NCBI RefSeq assembly: GCF_016907055.1
Contig: NZ_JAFBBG010000001.1
Location: 62,001-126,000 of the forward strand
DNA length: 64,000 nucleotides
Direction of reading: 5' to 3'
DNA from: Paracholeplasma morum
GTDB lineage: Bacteria; Bacillota_I; Bacilli_A; Acholeplasmatales; UBA5453
Positions 8,419-17,517 of this stretch are shown here, piece by piece (positions within the stretch are counted from its first letter, which is position 1; the number at the start of each line of letters is the position of its first letter). The translations under genes and the position numbers were made by a program. Under the pieces are notes generated by a model, which had not been told where the DNA came from, ran no database searches, and saw nothing but the letters and a program-made list of their open reading frames with translations.

Positions 8419-9194
8419 ATAGCTTCTTCTGGTTCTCCTTGGTAGTATATACAATATTTCTTTCCGTTAACCCCTGCAATGCAGAATTCATGGTCGAATA
8501 CATAGTCTAATACGCCTTTATCCATGATTTCATCTGGGGTACCTTCTTTAATGATTTTGCCATCTTTCATCGCGATTATATGATCAGAGAAAGTAGCTGC
8601 AAAGTTAATGTCATGTAAAACAATCATGACGGTTTTTCCTAATTTTTGTACTAGATCTTGTAATATAAGCATCATATCCACTGAATACCTCATGTCAAGG
8701 TTATTAAGCGGTTCATCTAATAAGACATACTTAGTGTCTTGCGCAACAATCATTGCGATATAAGCACGTTGTTTTTGACCACCAGACAATTGGTTGATGT
8801 TTTTATTTTCGACTTCTTTTAATCTTAAGAACTTAATTGCTTCATCGATTTTAAGTTCATCTTCTTTAGTTAGATTGCCTTTTGAGTGTGGCCACCTTCC
8901 GAATGAAACCAATTCTCGAACCGTTAAGTTCACTTGAATTTGGTTGGTTTGCTTGAGGATTGCTATTGCTTTTGCAAACTGATTCGGTTTTATTTTATTG
9001 ATGTTAACCTCATCTAAATAGACTTCACCTTGATCTGGGGTTAAGAGTTTGGATAAAACCCCTAATAAAGTAGATTTGCCTGCCCCGTTAGGACCGATTA
9101 ATGCTGTAACAGCGCGTTCTTTAATCGAAATATTAATGTCGTCCAAAACGACGAGGTTGCCATATTTTTTAGATACATTTTTAATCTCAATCAT
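8415..9194 (-). CDS. Siderophore ABC transporter ATP-binding protein (YclP-like)
   Basis: 259 residues, a standard FecE/FepC-type ATPase: Walker A GPNGAGKST (about residue 36), Q-loop LKQTNQ, signature LSGGQKQRAYIA, Walker B YVLLDEPLNNLD and switch HDINFAA. It powers uptake through the two permeases encoded just upstream. Overlaps the permease stop by four bases and the lipoprotein start by four bases, so the operon is tightly coupled. Confidence 0.95.
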   Translation of the reverse strand: MIEIKNVSKKYGNLVVLDDINISIKERAVTALIGPNGAGKSTLLGVLSKLLTPDQGEVYLDEVNINKIKPNQFAKAIAILKQTNQIQVNLTVRELVSFGRWPHSKGNLTKEDELKIDEAIKFLRLKEVENKNINQLSGGQKQRAYIAMIVAQDTKYVLLDEPLNNLDMRYSVDMMLILQDLVQKLGKTVMIVLHDINFAATFSDHIIAMKDGKIIKEGTPDEIMDKGVLDYVFDHEFCIAGVNGKKYCIYYQGEPEEAI

Positions 9195-10168
9195 GACTTT
9201 TTATCTCCTTTTATCAAAATGATAATCATATAGATACCACCGACTAAATTAATTAGTACTGATAGTGATGTGTTAAGCTTAAATACTTGTAATACGAATT
9301 GTCCTAATACTAAGAATACAATCCCCAGTAAAGATGAGACAAAGAATATTGGTTTGTGGTAATCGGTTTTAAGGATTTCTCTTGCTAAATTCACACTGAG
9401 TAATCCTAGAAACATTAATGGACCCACGAGTGCGGTTGAGACACTAATCAATATCGAGATTAGAATCAAACTCTTGTTCATCATCTTTAAGTAATCTATT
9501 CCAAGACTTTTTGCTTGGTCTTCCCCTAAATTCATAACATCGAAGTATTTCAAATCTTTAATCATGAATAAGAGTGTAATGACCATAACTGGTAGTGCAA
9601 CCAACCACAAGATGTCTGTGTTCATGTTGGTCAATGAAGGCATTGTTCTTGAAGTAACTACTAAGAAATCCTCTGGATCAATGACTCTATTTAAGAAGGA
9701 AGTTAAACTTCCCATTAATGTTCTAAATACCATTCCAACCAATAATAACAAGGCTAGATTGTTCTTACCCTTTCTAAGGACAAACCCATATAACAACATA
9801 GATGTTCCCACCATTAAGGCGGTAGACAGTATGAAGTTATAATAAGCATTTGCGATTAAGATCGTTTGAGACCCAAACACAAATACGATTAAGGTTTGAG
9901 AGAGGATAAACGTTGAATCAAATCCAATGACACTTGGGGTTAATACTCGGTTGTGTGTTAGTGTCTGAAATACAAGTCCGGTTATGCCCATTGTAATGGC
10001 AACAATAATCATTGCTACTACTCGTGAAAAACGTCTGGATAGGCCTCTGGTCAACTGACCGACCGTAATGACATCTACACCAGCTAACCAGTAAAACAAG
10101 TAAAGTAAGACAGCAGATAACGCGATAATACTTATAATCGTGATAGGTTTTATATGTCTACTTTGCAT
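9191..10168 (-). CDS. Siderophore ABC transporter permease 2 (YclO-like)
   Basis: 325 residues with eight to nine hydrophobic helices, FecCD/BtuC family. The cytoplasmic coupling segment MNLGEDQAKSLGIDYLKM is the family's EAA-like loop (LGxxxAxxLG), followed by VGPLMFLGLLSVNLAREIL. Forms a heterodimeric membrane channel with the preceding permease. Overlaps the upstream permease gene by 11 bases and the ATPase gene by four. Confidence 0.94.
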   Translation of the reverse strand: MQSRHIKPITIISIIALSAVLLYLFYWLAGVDVITVGQLTRGLSRRFSRVVAMIIVAITMGITGLVFQTLTHNRVLTPSVIGFDSTFILSQTLIVFVFGSQTILIANAYYNFILSTALMVGTSMLLYGFVLRKGKNNLALLLLVGMVFRTLMGSLTSFLNRVIDPEDFLVVTSRTMPSLTNMNTDILWLVALPVMVITLLFMIKDLKYFDVMNLGEDQAKSLGIDYLKMMNKSLILISILISVSTALVGPLMFLGLLSVNLAREILKTDYHKPIFFVSSLLGIVFLVLGQFVLQVFKLNTSLSVLINLVGGIYMIIILIKGDKKS

Positions 10169-11114
10169 AGTTAACCCTCCTATAGATTAGGTATAGGAAA
10201 ACGATGCTACCAATGACACCCATGGTTAGGGATACTGGGATCTCATATGGGAAGATAAGTATCCTAGAAATGATGTCTGCAAATAAAACAAACACACTCC
10301 CGAATAATACGACATCCCATGAGGTCTTCTTAACGTTGTCACCATAGTAGATTGAAACCAAGTTAGGTACTACTAATCCAATAAATGGAATGGAACCTAC
10401 GACAACATAAATGGAGGCTGTCACCAATGAGATGATTAACAATCCAATCATCATCGTTTGTTTATATTTAACACCTAAGTTTTTTGCGAAATCTTCGCCC
10501 ATACCTACGATGTTAAACTGAACCATGTAGATGAATGCAACAATAATCGGAATAATCGCGATGTATAGCAATTCATTGTTTCCTGAGATCTTTGTTGTAA
10601 AGCTCCCGAGACCAATCGTATCAATGAATTGAGTTGCATTAAATTGAAATGCAATAAAGGATACGATTGCCGATATGATTGACCCAAACATCATCCCTAT
10701 TAAAGGCACATAAATATCATTCTTAAACTTAATCTTCTGAAGAATCGTTATGAAAACAAAACTTCCGATGACTGCAAACATGAATGCGAACAGTAACTTT
10801 GAAGTCATACTCAAACTACCCAAGAATAAATAGGCTACTAGTAAACCTAATTGAGCAGAATCGGTAACCCCCACTACTGAAGGTGAAATGAACTTATTTT
10901 TACTAATTGTTTGCAATATTAAGCCACTTAAAGAAAGCCCAACTGCTGTAACGATAATCGACACAGTTCTAGGTACTCTTGACGTCCAGATTAAGAACCA
11001 AGCCTCTTTATCTAGTTGGATAATATCTATAATTGTTATATTCGCAACCCCTATTGAAATTGAGGCAATGATTAGAACTATGAAAGCGATTATTAACCAT
11101 ACTCTCTTTTTCAT
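10158..11114 (-). CDS. Siderophore ABC transporter permease 1 (YclN-like)
   Basis: 318 residues, FecCD family membrane protein, first gene of the four-gene siderophore operon. Landmarks are SRVPRTVSIIVTAVGLSLSGLILQTISKNKFISPSVVGVTDSAQLG (start of the BtuC fold; quoted in parts across residues 43-90), the coupling loop GMGEDFAKNLGVKY and FIGLVVPNLVSIYYGD. The gene order permease-permease-ATPase-lipoprotein matches Bacillus yclNOPQ (petrobactin uptake). Expression should be iron-controlled: a near-consensus promoter and a Fur/PerR-type box lie directly upstream. Confidence 0.94.
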   Translation of the reverse strand: MKKRVWLIIAFIVLIIASISIGVANITIIDIIQLDKEAWFLIWTSRVPRTVSIIVTAVGLSLSGLILQTISKNKFISPSVVGVTDSAQLGLLVAYLFLGSLSMTSKLLFAFMFAVIGSFVFITILQKIKFKNDIYVPLIGMMFGSIISAIVSFIAFQFNATQFIDTIGLGSFTTKISGNNELLYIAIIPIIVAFIYMVQFNIVGMGEDFAKNLGVKYKQTMMIGLLIISLVTASIYVVVGSIPFIGLVVPNLVSIYYGDNVKKTSWDVVLFGSVFVLFADIISRILIFPYEIPVSLTMGVIGSIVFLYLIYRRVNYAK

Positions 11115-11143
11115 CTACAACCCACCTTATGTTTTACATACTC

Positions 11144-11172
11144 ATTATATTTTTAAAGGGGGGTCAGTTCAA
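11144..11172 (-). promoter_or_regulatory. Promoter of siderophore uptake operon
   Basis: On the - strand TTGAAC (11167-11172) and TATAAT (11144-11149) are separated by exactly 17 bases, close to the housekeeping sigma consensus. The -10 lies about 30 bases before the start codon at 11114. Confidence 0.75.
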
Positions 11173-11178
11173 AAGATA

Positions 11179-11193
11179 TGATAAACATTATAA
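11179..11193. promoter_or_regulatory. Fur/PerR-type 7-1-7 operator
   Basis: TTATAATGTTTATCA (- strand) matches 13 of 15 positions of both the Fur consensus TGATAATNATTATCA and the PerR consensus TTATAATNATTATAA. It abuts the -35 box of the siderophore operon. The target genes favour Fur, but the sequence alone does not decide. Confidence 0.6.
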
Positions 11194-11221
11194 ATAGGGT
11201 GTTTTTCGCGTTTAAATAAAG

Positions 11222-11246
11222 AAAAAACATCATTTTTCTGATGTTT
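11222..11246 (-). terminator. Terminator of cysK-cysE
   Basis: ACATCA-GAAAAA-TGATGT hairpin followed by six T on the - strand; it overlaps the cysE stop codon. Confidence 0.7.
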
Positions 11247-11859
11247 TGTACTTTTCCAATTCTTCAAGTCTTTCCTTCAGTGTTTGAAGTTCTTGACGCA
11301 TTATTTCACATTCACAAGCTGTGTCGTATACCCTATTGCCATCAATTGAAATGAATCTCATAGGATTCCCTACAACCACACTTTTTGGAGGAATGTCTTG
11401 CTTGACCATTGTGTTGGCACCAATCACAGAGTCATCGCCAATATTGATGTTTCCAACCAATGTACTATTGGCATAAATCTTAACGTTATTGCCAACATTG
11501 GGATGTCTTTTTCCACTTGAAGCAGTTGAATTGCTCCCTAATGTAACCCCATGAAACAATACTACATTATCTTTAATCACTGCTGTTTGTCCAATGACTA
11601 CACCGGCACCATGATCTATAAATAACCCTTTTCCTATTTTCGCACCCGGATGGATATCGATATTTGTAAATGTTCTTCCGATGTTTGAAATGATTCTTGC
11701 AAAACCTGTCCATTTAATTCTATAAAAGAAATGTGCTACCCGATGAAACATTAAAGCATGTATGCCTGGATAGGATAAGAGTATCGTGAGTTTGGTTGGT
11801 GCAGAAGGATCATTTCGTTTAGCTGCATTTATGGTTAATCTCAGTTGTTTGAAGAACAT
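11230..11859 (-). CDS. cysE: Serine O-acetyltransferase
   Basis: 209 residues. The N-terminal helical part ends in YPGIHALMFHRVAHFFY, and the left-handed beta-helix carries hexapeptide repeats (IDIHPGAKIGKGLFIDHGAG, VIGQTAVIKDNV) and the HGVTLG active-site turn. It makes O-acetylserine from serine and acetyl-CoA for cysteine synthesis. The C-terminal 40 residues form a Glu/Leu-rich helix with a CECE cluster. Two bases after the cysK stop, so the two enzymes are made together and can form the cysteine synthase complex. Confidence 0.95.
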   Translation of the reverse strand: MFFKQLRLTINAAKRNDPSAPTKLTILLSYPGIHALMFHRVAHFFYRIKWTGFARIISNIGRTFTNIDIHPGAKIGKGLFIDHGAGVVIGQTAVIKDNVVLFHGVTLGSNSTASSGKRHPNVGNNVKIYANSTLVGNINIGDDSVIGANTMVKQDIPPKSVVVGNPMRFISIDGNRVYDTACECEIMRQELQTLKERLEELEKYKTSEK

Positions 11860-11861
11860 AA

Positions 11862-12788
11862 TTATTCAAATATCCCTGTTGAGAGATATCTTTCCCCAGA
11901 ATCCGGTAACAATACTACAATACGTTTATTCGAATATAATCCTGTCTTAGCTAATTTCTCACATGCAGCTAATGCTGCACCAGATGAAATGCCTACAAAA
12001 AGACCTTCAATACGTGCAACGAGTTTTGTCATTTCTATGGCCTCTTCATTTGTGATTTGAACGATTTCATCGATGACATTAACATTAAGGACATCAGGCA
12101 CAAACCCAGCGCCAATACCTTGGATTTTATGACTTCCTGGGGCATTACCAGATAAAACACTAGAATCTTTTGGTTCTACTGCGACGATTCTAACATTCTT
12201 TAATGTCTTCTTTAACACTTCTCCAACTCCTGTGATGGTACCACCAGTACCAACACCAGCAACGAATATGTCAACTTTTTGGTCAGTGTCATTTAGAATT
12301 TCTACTGCAGTGGTTCTTCTATGCATTTCTGCATTGGCTAAGTTTTTAAATTGTTGAGGCATGATGTAATTAGGATTTTCAGACAATAGCTTTTCCGCAA
12401 GCATAATTGACCCCTTCATCCCTTTTGAACCCTCTGTTAGTATAACTTCTGCTCCCAGTGCTTTTATTGTCAAGAGACGTTCTTTAGATACACTTTCAGG
12501 CATAATGATTTTTAGAGGAATGCCTTTTGATGCACAAATAAATGCCAAACCAATCCCAGTGTTACCTGAAGTAGGTTCAACGATCACTGTATCTTTAGTT
12601 AGTAAGTTTCTTCTTTCTAAGTCTTCAATCATCGCTTTCGCCAAGCGGTCTTTGACAGAGGAAAGCGGATTGTATTTTTCTATTTTGGCAACCAGTTCAA
12701 CATCCAATCCTAGTACTTTTTCTAATCTATTCAATCTGACTAAAGGCGTGTTGCCGACTAAGTCAGCATAACTATTTGCTATTTTCAT
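11862..12788 (-). CDS. cysK: Cysteine synthase (O-acetylserine sulfhydrylase)
   Basis: 308 residues, fold-type II PLP enzyme. The PLP lysine is K46 in NPLSSVKDR; the substrate loop TSGNTGIGLA, the glycine-rich phosphate loop GTGGTITG and the C-terminal LLPDSGERYLS are typical CysK. It makes cysteine from O-acetylserine and sulfide. First gene of the cysK-cysE pair, with a good promoter at 12811-12839. No T-box or S-box leader fits in the short upstream gap. Confidence 0.96.
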   Translation of the reverse strand: MKIANSYADLVGNTPLVRLNRLEKVLGLDVELVAKIEKYNPLSSVKDRLAKAMIEDLERRNLLTKDTVIVEPTSGNTGIGLAFICASKGIPLKIIMPESVSKERLLTIKALGAEVILTEGSKGMKGSIMLAEKLLSENPNYIMPQQFKNLANAEMHRRTTAVEILNDTDQKVDIFVAGVGTGGTITGVGEVLKKTLKNVRIVAVEPKDSSVLSGNAPGSHKIQGIGAGFVPDVLNVNVIDEIVQITNEEAIEMTKLVARIEGLFVGISSGAALAACEKLAKTGLYSNKRIVVLLPDSGERYLSTGIFE

Positions 12789-12810
12789 AAGGATACCTCA
12801 TCTCGATACT

Positions 12811-12839
12811 ATTTTATATGTTTTATGAATTAATTTCAA
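12811..12839 (-). promoter_or_regulatory. Promoter of cysK-cysE
   Basis: On the - strand TTGAAA (12834-12839) and TAAAAT (12811-12816) are 17 bases apart, 22 bases upstream of the cysK start codon. Confidence 0.6.
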
Positions 12840-12917
12840 TCTTAATGAACTATAAAGCCTTGTATATGGATGGCGACTTTTGACTATTTTGATTATAATG
12901 TAGTGGAGGTGTTAATT

Positions 12918-13529
12918 ATGCATATTAAAAAATTCGTTTTGGGTGATATTCGCTCGAACTGCTATATTGTTTATCAAAACCACAAGGCACTAGTCATTGA
13001 TCCTGGTTTTGAAAGCCAAGAGGTATATGATTTCATAAACAATGAAAATCTTGAAGTGACGATTATTTACGCTACTCATGGACACCTTGACCATGTAGGT
13101 GGTATAAATGCCTTAAAACAAAAGTTTCCGAATGCAGTCGTATATGCTCCAAAGCGTGATATCGATTTTTTAGATGTCACTAAAGGCTATTCAAGATTAA
13201 AAGAATCCGTGAATGTCGATTATTTACTAGATAATGACATTGAACAGGTCATTCTTTTCGAAGGCGTTAATTTTCGAGTAATTCATACCCCTGGTCATTC
13301 TAAAGGTGGCACATGCCTTTATGCTAATCAAACGCTCTTTAGTGGTGATACACTTTTCTATCAAACGGTTGGTAGAACAGATTTACATCAGTCTTCGTTT
13401 GAAGAACTAAAATCATCCATTCTCGAGAAGCTTTATACCTTGCCGGATGAAACCATTTGTTACCCAGGACATGGTAGTTTTACAACCATCGGTCATGAAA
13501 AAAAATCAAACGTGTTTGTTAGATTATAG
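12918..13529 (+). CDS. MBL-fold metallo-hydrolase (glyoxalase II-like)
   Basis: 203 residues from the ATG at 12918, which has GTGGAGGTG upstream; the frame extends back to 12870 without a ribosome site. Metal-binding motifs are complete: THGHLDHVGG, HTPGHSKGG, FSGDTLF and YPGHG. This set fits the YqgX/GloB2-like hydroxyacylglutathione hydrolase family; the physiological thioester is unknown. Lone + strand gene between cysK and the ligase-like membrane gene. Confidence 0.9.
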   Translation: MHIKKFVLGDIRSNCYIVYQNHKALVIDPGFESQEVYDFINNENLEVTIIYATHGHLDHVGGINALKQKFPNAVVYAPKRDIDFLDVTKGYSRLKESVNVDYLLDNDIEQVILFEGVNFRVIHTPGHSKGGTCLYANQTLFSGDTLFYQTVGRTDLHQSSFEELKSSILEKLYTLPDETICYPGHGSFTTIGHEKKSNVFVRL

Positions 13530-13577
13530 TGATTTTTAAAGAAATATAGTTTATAATAAACCGAAGGATAGGTACAC

Positions 13578-14933
13578 ATGAACAAACTTAAGTCTTTTTT
13601 ACAATCAAATATATATATCATTTCGGTTTTCTCATTAGCTTTTATCGCTTTTATTTCTACAGGCGATTTTCAAATAATCAATAGGATTGCGATGAGTTTT
13701 TTACTTATAGCATTTGCATTGATACTATCTTTCAGCAAGGATACAATCTACGTTGTTCCTATCACATTTGCTTTGTTATACTCTTATAACACAACCAATC
13801 CGAATCTAGATACACTTAGTGGATTCAACTTTGTCTACCTGATTGTCATCTTCGTGATTGGTGGTTTAATAACTCACATCATTAGATTTAAACCGAAGCC
13901 CAAAAAAGGCGTTTTAACGATTAGTTTCGCCTTATTCATACTTAGTTACTTTATTCCAATGATTTATAGACCGTTCACATGGACACTATTACAGTTATCA
14001 TCGATTTCAATTGTCTATTTATTAGTGTATGTTTTACTTGGATCAACCATCAAACCGAATAAGGACTTTTTGATGAAGACCTTGTTTGCGGCATCTGTAT
14101 TATTGGTATTAGAAATGGCTTACCGAATTGGCATTGGGTATTTTGAAACACCATCCAATCTCGCTTTGTTTGACCGAATTAAAGATGGTATGCGCAGTTC
14201 TTGGTACAGTGAAGACTTTGGTTGGGGTAACGTTAATGATGTTACAATCCACATCACACTTCTATTTGGTAGTCAAATATACATGCTAATTAAGTATCAA
14301 AAGAAAATCATCTTCTGGTTAACTCCACTGTTCACAGTGTTTGTTATTTTCTTGATGGCTTCAAGGGGTGGGTATTTATCCATTGGGCTTTCACTAGTGA
14401 TTTATGGCTATTTAATCTATAAAAATGCCGATAAAGAAACTTGGAAGAACTTGCTTATTACGTTATCCGTTGGTGCTTTAATTGCCTTAGCTTTACTCCC
14501 AGCAGTGATAGAAGCAATCATCATTATGGCACAAGGTGGGTTTAAAGACTTTAATTATTTCACATCAGATCGACTAGTTCTCTATAAAAACGCAATTAAG
14601 CTATTCAAGCAATATCCACTCTTCGGAGCTGGATGGGAATCGATGACAGATGTTGTAAATCCAAACCGCATTCAAGTATTCCATTCGACCATATTCCATA
14701 CCTTAGCAGTTATGGGATTATTAGGAATGGGCATCTTAATTTATTACTTCTATGTTAGCTTCAAATTTCTATTTACAAATAGGACGCTTCATAAAACAAT
14801 GATTGCTGTCGGTATTTTAGTCAGTCAGTTGCACGGGCTCTATGACAATACTCAGTTTATGTTGATTTATACCATGGCAACAATTCTTCTATTTACCATG
14901 CTAGAACCATTAGAAAATAAAGATATTCTATAA
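13578..14933 (+). CDS. O-antigen ligase/polymerase family membrane protein
   Basis: 451 residues with about eleven hydrophobic helices. The Wzy_C/WaaL signature lies in the large outer loop and the following helix: MRSSWYSEDFGWGNVN, then ASRGGYLSIGLSL, and later DRLVLYKNAIKLFKQYPLFGAGW, the typical RxxxWxxA/GxG segment. Family members join or polymerise undecaprenyl- or lipid-linked glycans at the outer face of the membrane. No other glycan genes are adjacent, so the substrate is unknown. Followed by a strong terminator. Confidence 0.8.
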   Translation: MNKLKSFLQSNIYIISVFSLAFIAFISTGDFQIINRIAMSFLLIAFALILSFSKDTIYVVPITFALLYSYNTTNPNLDTLSGFNFVYLIVIFVIGGLITHIIRFKPKPKKGVLTISFALFILSYFIPMIYRPFTWTLLQLSSISIVYLLVYVLLGSTIKPNKDFLMKTLFAASVLLVLEMAYRIGIGYFETPSNLALFDRIKDGMRSSWYSEDFGWGNVNDVTIHITLLFGSQIYMLIKYQKKIIFWLTPLFTVFVIFLMASRGGYLSIGLSLVIYGYLIYKNADKETWKNLLITLSVGALIALALLPAVIEAIIIMAQGGFKDFNYFTSDRLVLYKNAIKLFKQYPLFGAGWESMTDVVNPNRIQVFHSTIFHTLAVMGLLGMGILIYYFYVSFKFLFTNRTLHKTMIAVGILVSQLHGLYDNTQFMLIYTMATILLFTMLEPLENKDIL

Positions 14934-14936
14934 TAA

Positions 14937-14975
14937 AACCCACTTTGGAGGATTACCATCCAAAGTGGGTTTCTG
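14937..14975 (+). terminator. Terminator of O-antigen-ligase-like gene
   Basis: AACCCACTTTGGA and TCCAAAGTGGGTT make a 13-pair perfect stem with a 9-base loop, followed by a T-rich tail on the + strand. Confidence 0.85.
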
Positions 14976-15028
14976 TTTTAATAATAGAATAAATATGATT
15001 AATTGAAATTAAGAAATATAGATACTTA

Positions 15029-17389
15029 TTATTCTGATCTAAGTGCAAGCACTGGGTCTTTCTTAGATGCTCCTCTAGCAGGAATTAACCCCGCTAATAC
15101 GGTTAGACCTATAGAAATAACGATTAGTGCAACTGCGCTTAATAACGATAGACTAGAAATGTTTTTCACTTCCGTTAGTTTATATACAATTGAGTTAATT
15201 GGGAACGATAACAAGTAAGCAATTAGCACACCGAATAATCCAGCAAGCCCACCAATTAGGAAGGTTTCAGCATTAAATACTCGAGTGATGTCTTTCTTTC
15301 TTGCTCCAATAGCTCTTAGAATACCAATTTCCTTCGTACGTTCAAGTACTGATACATAAGTAATGATACCAATCATTATTGAGGATACTACTAAAGAAAT
15401 TGATGTAAATGCGATTAGAACATAGGAAACTGTGTTGACCATTTGTTGGAAGAAATTCCCTAGAAGTTCTGCCAAGTCTGTATAGTAAATCGCATTGTCT
15501 TTATTTGCTTTGTTATAGTTAATTAAAGTTTCTTTTATCAGTTCTTTTGATTCAAAATTTGAAGGATAAATACTAATTGTATTAGGGACATCATTTCCTC
15601 CAAATGAACGGATAATTGCTTTATAAACATCTTCATTGATTGGTGTGCCAGTCAATGGGTTAATATTGGCATTTTGTCTCATAAATGTCACAATCTCTGA
15701 GGTCATATTTCCATTTTGAACGTAGCTATATAATTCTTTTGTGTATCCAAAACCGGTTGAATGAACGGATTGGTCAGTTTGTTCATTTTGTCTAATAATT
15801 CCAACAACTTTAAGGGTTAATGTCTCATCGAAATTAATGGTTTGAGGTGAATTCAAACGGAACACATCATCAACATTAACGTAGATTTGATCATTTAAAG
15901 CCAGCTCATACTCTTTATCCAAGATGGTCGTGAAATCTACTTCCTCTAATCCATCGCCTGACTCTTTCAAGCCGAGTTTTTCTAATATGGTTTCAGAGAC
16001 TTTATTATACTGATCAACGATTAATACGAGTTCGTCTTTATCTTCTGGAAGACGTCCTTCAATAATGTCATATTGGTCATTGATAAATGCGTCGTTAACA
16101 AGCATCGTCCATGGGCTTCCACCGCCACCAAATGGTCCACCAGATTGTTCTTTAGTTTCTAGTTTTTGATAGACTTTAGTCTCATTAACGTTCTTAACAT
16201 CGTAAATATCTAAAGAGAGTCCTGTTTGATATGTCACATCAAGCACCCATTCTTCTTTGATGTTTTCCTCTAAGAAATCAATATACGATTCTGTAATGTC
16301 GTTTCGTTTCATTACATCTTCAGCAGAAATGACTTGTTCAACAAATACCTTCTTTTGACTCGGAAACTGCTCAAATACTTTAATGCCTTCTAGAGCTTTC
16401 ATTGCCGCATTAAGGTCAAAGGCTGTCTCACTAATGGTTAAGGGGTTACTTGACAAGGTATCACGTTGGATTTTGTCGATATAGTTATTCATCCCTGTAG
16501 ATAAACTTAGAATGAGCGCCACACCAATTATCCCAATTGAACCAGCAATTGCGGTTAATATCGTACGGCCTTTTTTAGTAATCAAATTCTTAAGAGAAAG
16601 TGATAAAGCCGTCATAAAACTCATTGAAGTTTTGTCTCTTACCTTCTTCGTTTGTTTCGAAATTTGTTTCATTGACTCTACTTGATTCTTGAACATAACA
16701 TCTTTAGATGCATCGTATGGATTAGTGTCTTCCGTAATTAGACCATCCGACATTTTAATGACACGATTTGCGTATTCTTCAGCCAATTCTGGATTATGAG
16801 TTACCATTATGACTAAACGATCGCTTGCAACCTTTTTGATGAGGTTCATAATTTGTTCAGATGTTTTGGTGTCCAATGCACCTGTTGGTTCATCTGCTAG
16901 TAAAACTTCTGGGTTATTGACCAAAGCTCTAGCAATCGCAACACGTTGCATTTGACCGCCTGATAATTGATTTGGTTTTTTATACAACTGGTCATCCAGT
17001 CCAACCTCATTTAAAACTGCAATCGCACGTTTTCTTCTTTCTTCTGCTGATATCCCTGATAATGTTAAAGCTAACTCTACGTTTGCAATAACGGTTTGGT
17101 GAGGAATTAGATTATAGCTTTGAAAGATAAACCCAATACGTTTGTTACGATAATTATCCCAATCCTTGTCCAGAAAATCTTTGGTCGATTTGCCATTAAT
17201 TAACAAGTCACCGCTAGTATATTGATCAAGACCTCCAATCAAGTTCATTAGTGTGGTTTTACCTGATCCACTTTGTCCTAGTATCGCAACAAATTCATTT
17301 TTTCTAAAATCAAGCGAGATACCTTTAAGTGCTTTGATTTTCAATTGTCCTATTATATAGTCTTTTTTTATGTCTCTAAGTTGTAGCAT
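15029..17389 (-). CDS. MacB-like ABC transporter, fused ATPase and FtsX permease
   Basis: 786 residues. Residues 1-230 are a LolD/MacB-type ATPase (Walker A GQSGSGKTT, signature LSGGQMQRVAIARAL, Walker B LLADEPTGALD). A linker leads to a MacB-type membrane part: a first helix near residue 280, a ~350-residue extracytoplasmic domain with a Gly-rich patch (GGPFGGGGSP), then three helices ending in VLAGLIPARGASKKDPVLALRSE, the FtsX C-terminus. MacB-type exporters move peptides or lipoproteins or act in mechanotransmission; substrate unknown. Divergent from a two-component system, which may control it. Confidence 0.88.
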   Translation of the reverse strand: MLQLRDIKKDYIIGQLKIKALKGISLDFRKNEFVAILGQSGSGKTTLMNLIGGLDQYTSGDLLINGKSTKDFLDKDWDNYRNKRIGFIFQSYNLIPHQTVIANVELALTLSGISAEERRKRAIAVLNEVGLDDQLYKKPNQLSGGQMQRVAIARALVNNPEVLLADEPTGALDTKTSEQIMNLIKKVASDRLVIMVTHNPELAEEYANRVIKMSDGLITEDTNPYDASKDVMFKNQVESMKQISKQTKKVRDKTSMSFMTALSLSLKNLITKKGRTILTAIAGSIGIIGVALILSLSTGMNNYIDKIQRDTLSSNPLTISETAFDLNAAMKALEGIKVFEQFPSQKKVFVEQVISAEDVMKRNDITESYIDFLEENIKEEWVLDVTYQTGLSLDIYDVKNVNETKVYQKLETKEQSGGPFGGGGSPWTMLVNDAFINDQYDIIEGRLPEDKDELVLIVDQYNKVSETILEKLGLKESGDGLEEVDFTTILDKEYELALNDQIYVNVDDVFRLNSPQTINFDETLTLKVVGIIRQNEQTDQSVHSTGFGYTKELYSYVQNGNMTSEIVTFMRQNANINPLTGTPINEDVYKAIIRSFGGNDVPNTISIYPSNFESKELIKETLINYNKANKDNAIYYTDLAELLGNFFQQMVNTVSYVLIAFTSISLVVSSIMIGIITYVSVLERTKEIGILRAIGARKKDITRVFNAETFLIGGLAGLFGVLIAYLLSFPINSIVYKLTEVKNISSLSLLSAVALIVISIGLTVLAGLIPARGASKKDPVLALRSE

Positions 17390-17463
17390 AGATTGACCTC
17401 CTAATTTGATTCTGAAAACTATTATACCTTATGTAGATAAACTGAACATAAACAAATGCAAAA

Positions 17464-17492
17464 TTGTTTGGTATACTATGATATGTTATACT
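17464..17492 (+). promoter_or_regulatory. Promoter of two-component system genes
   Basis: TTGTTT (17464-17469) and TATACT (17487-17492) separated by 17 bases, about 25 bases before the response-regulator start. The divergent ABC gene has a TATAAT-like -10 nearby on the other strand (around 17422-17428). Confidence 0.6.
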
Positions 17493-17517
17493 AATACTAG
17501 AAAACGAGGTGTTTCTT

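Noticed and set aside
12789-12870. T-box or S-box leader before cysK
   Set aside because: The gap is filled by a simple promoter and ribosome site; no T-box core sequence or long hairpins.
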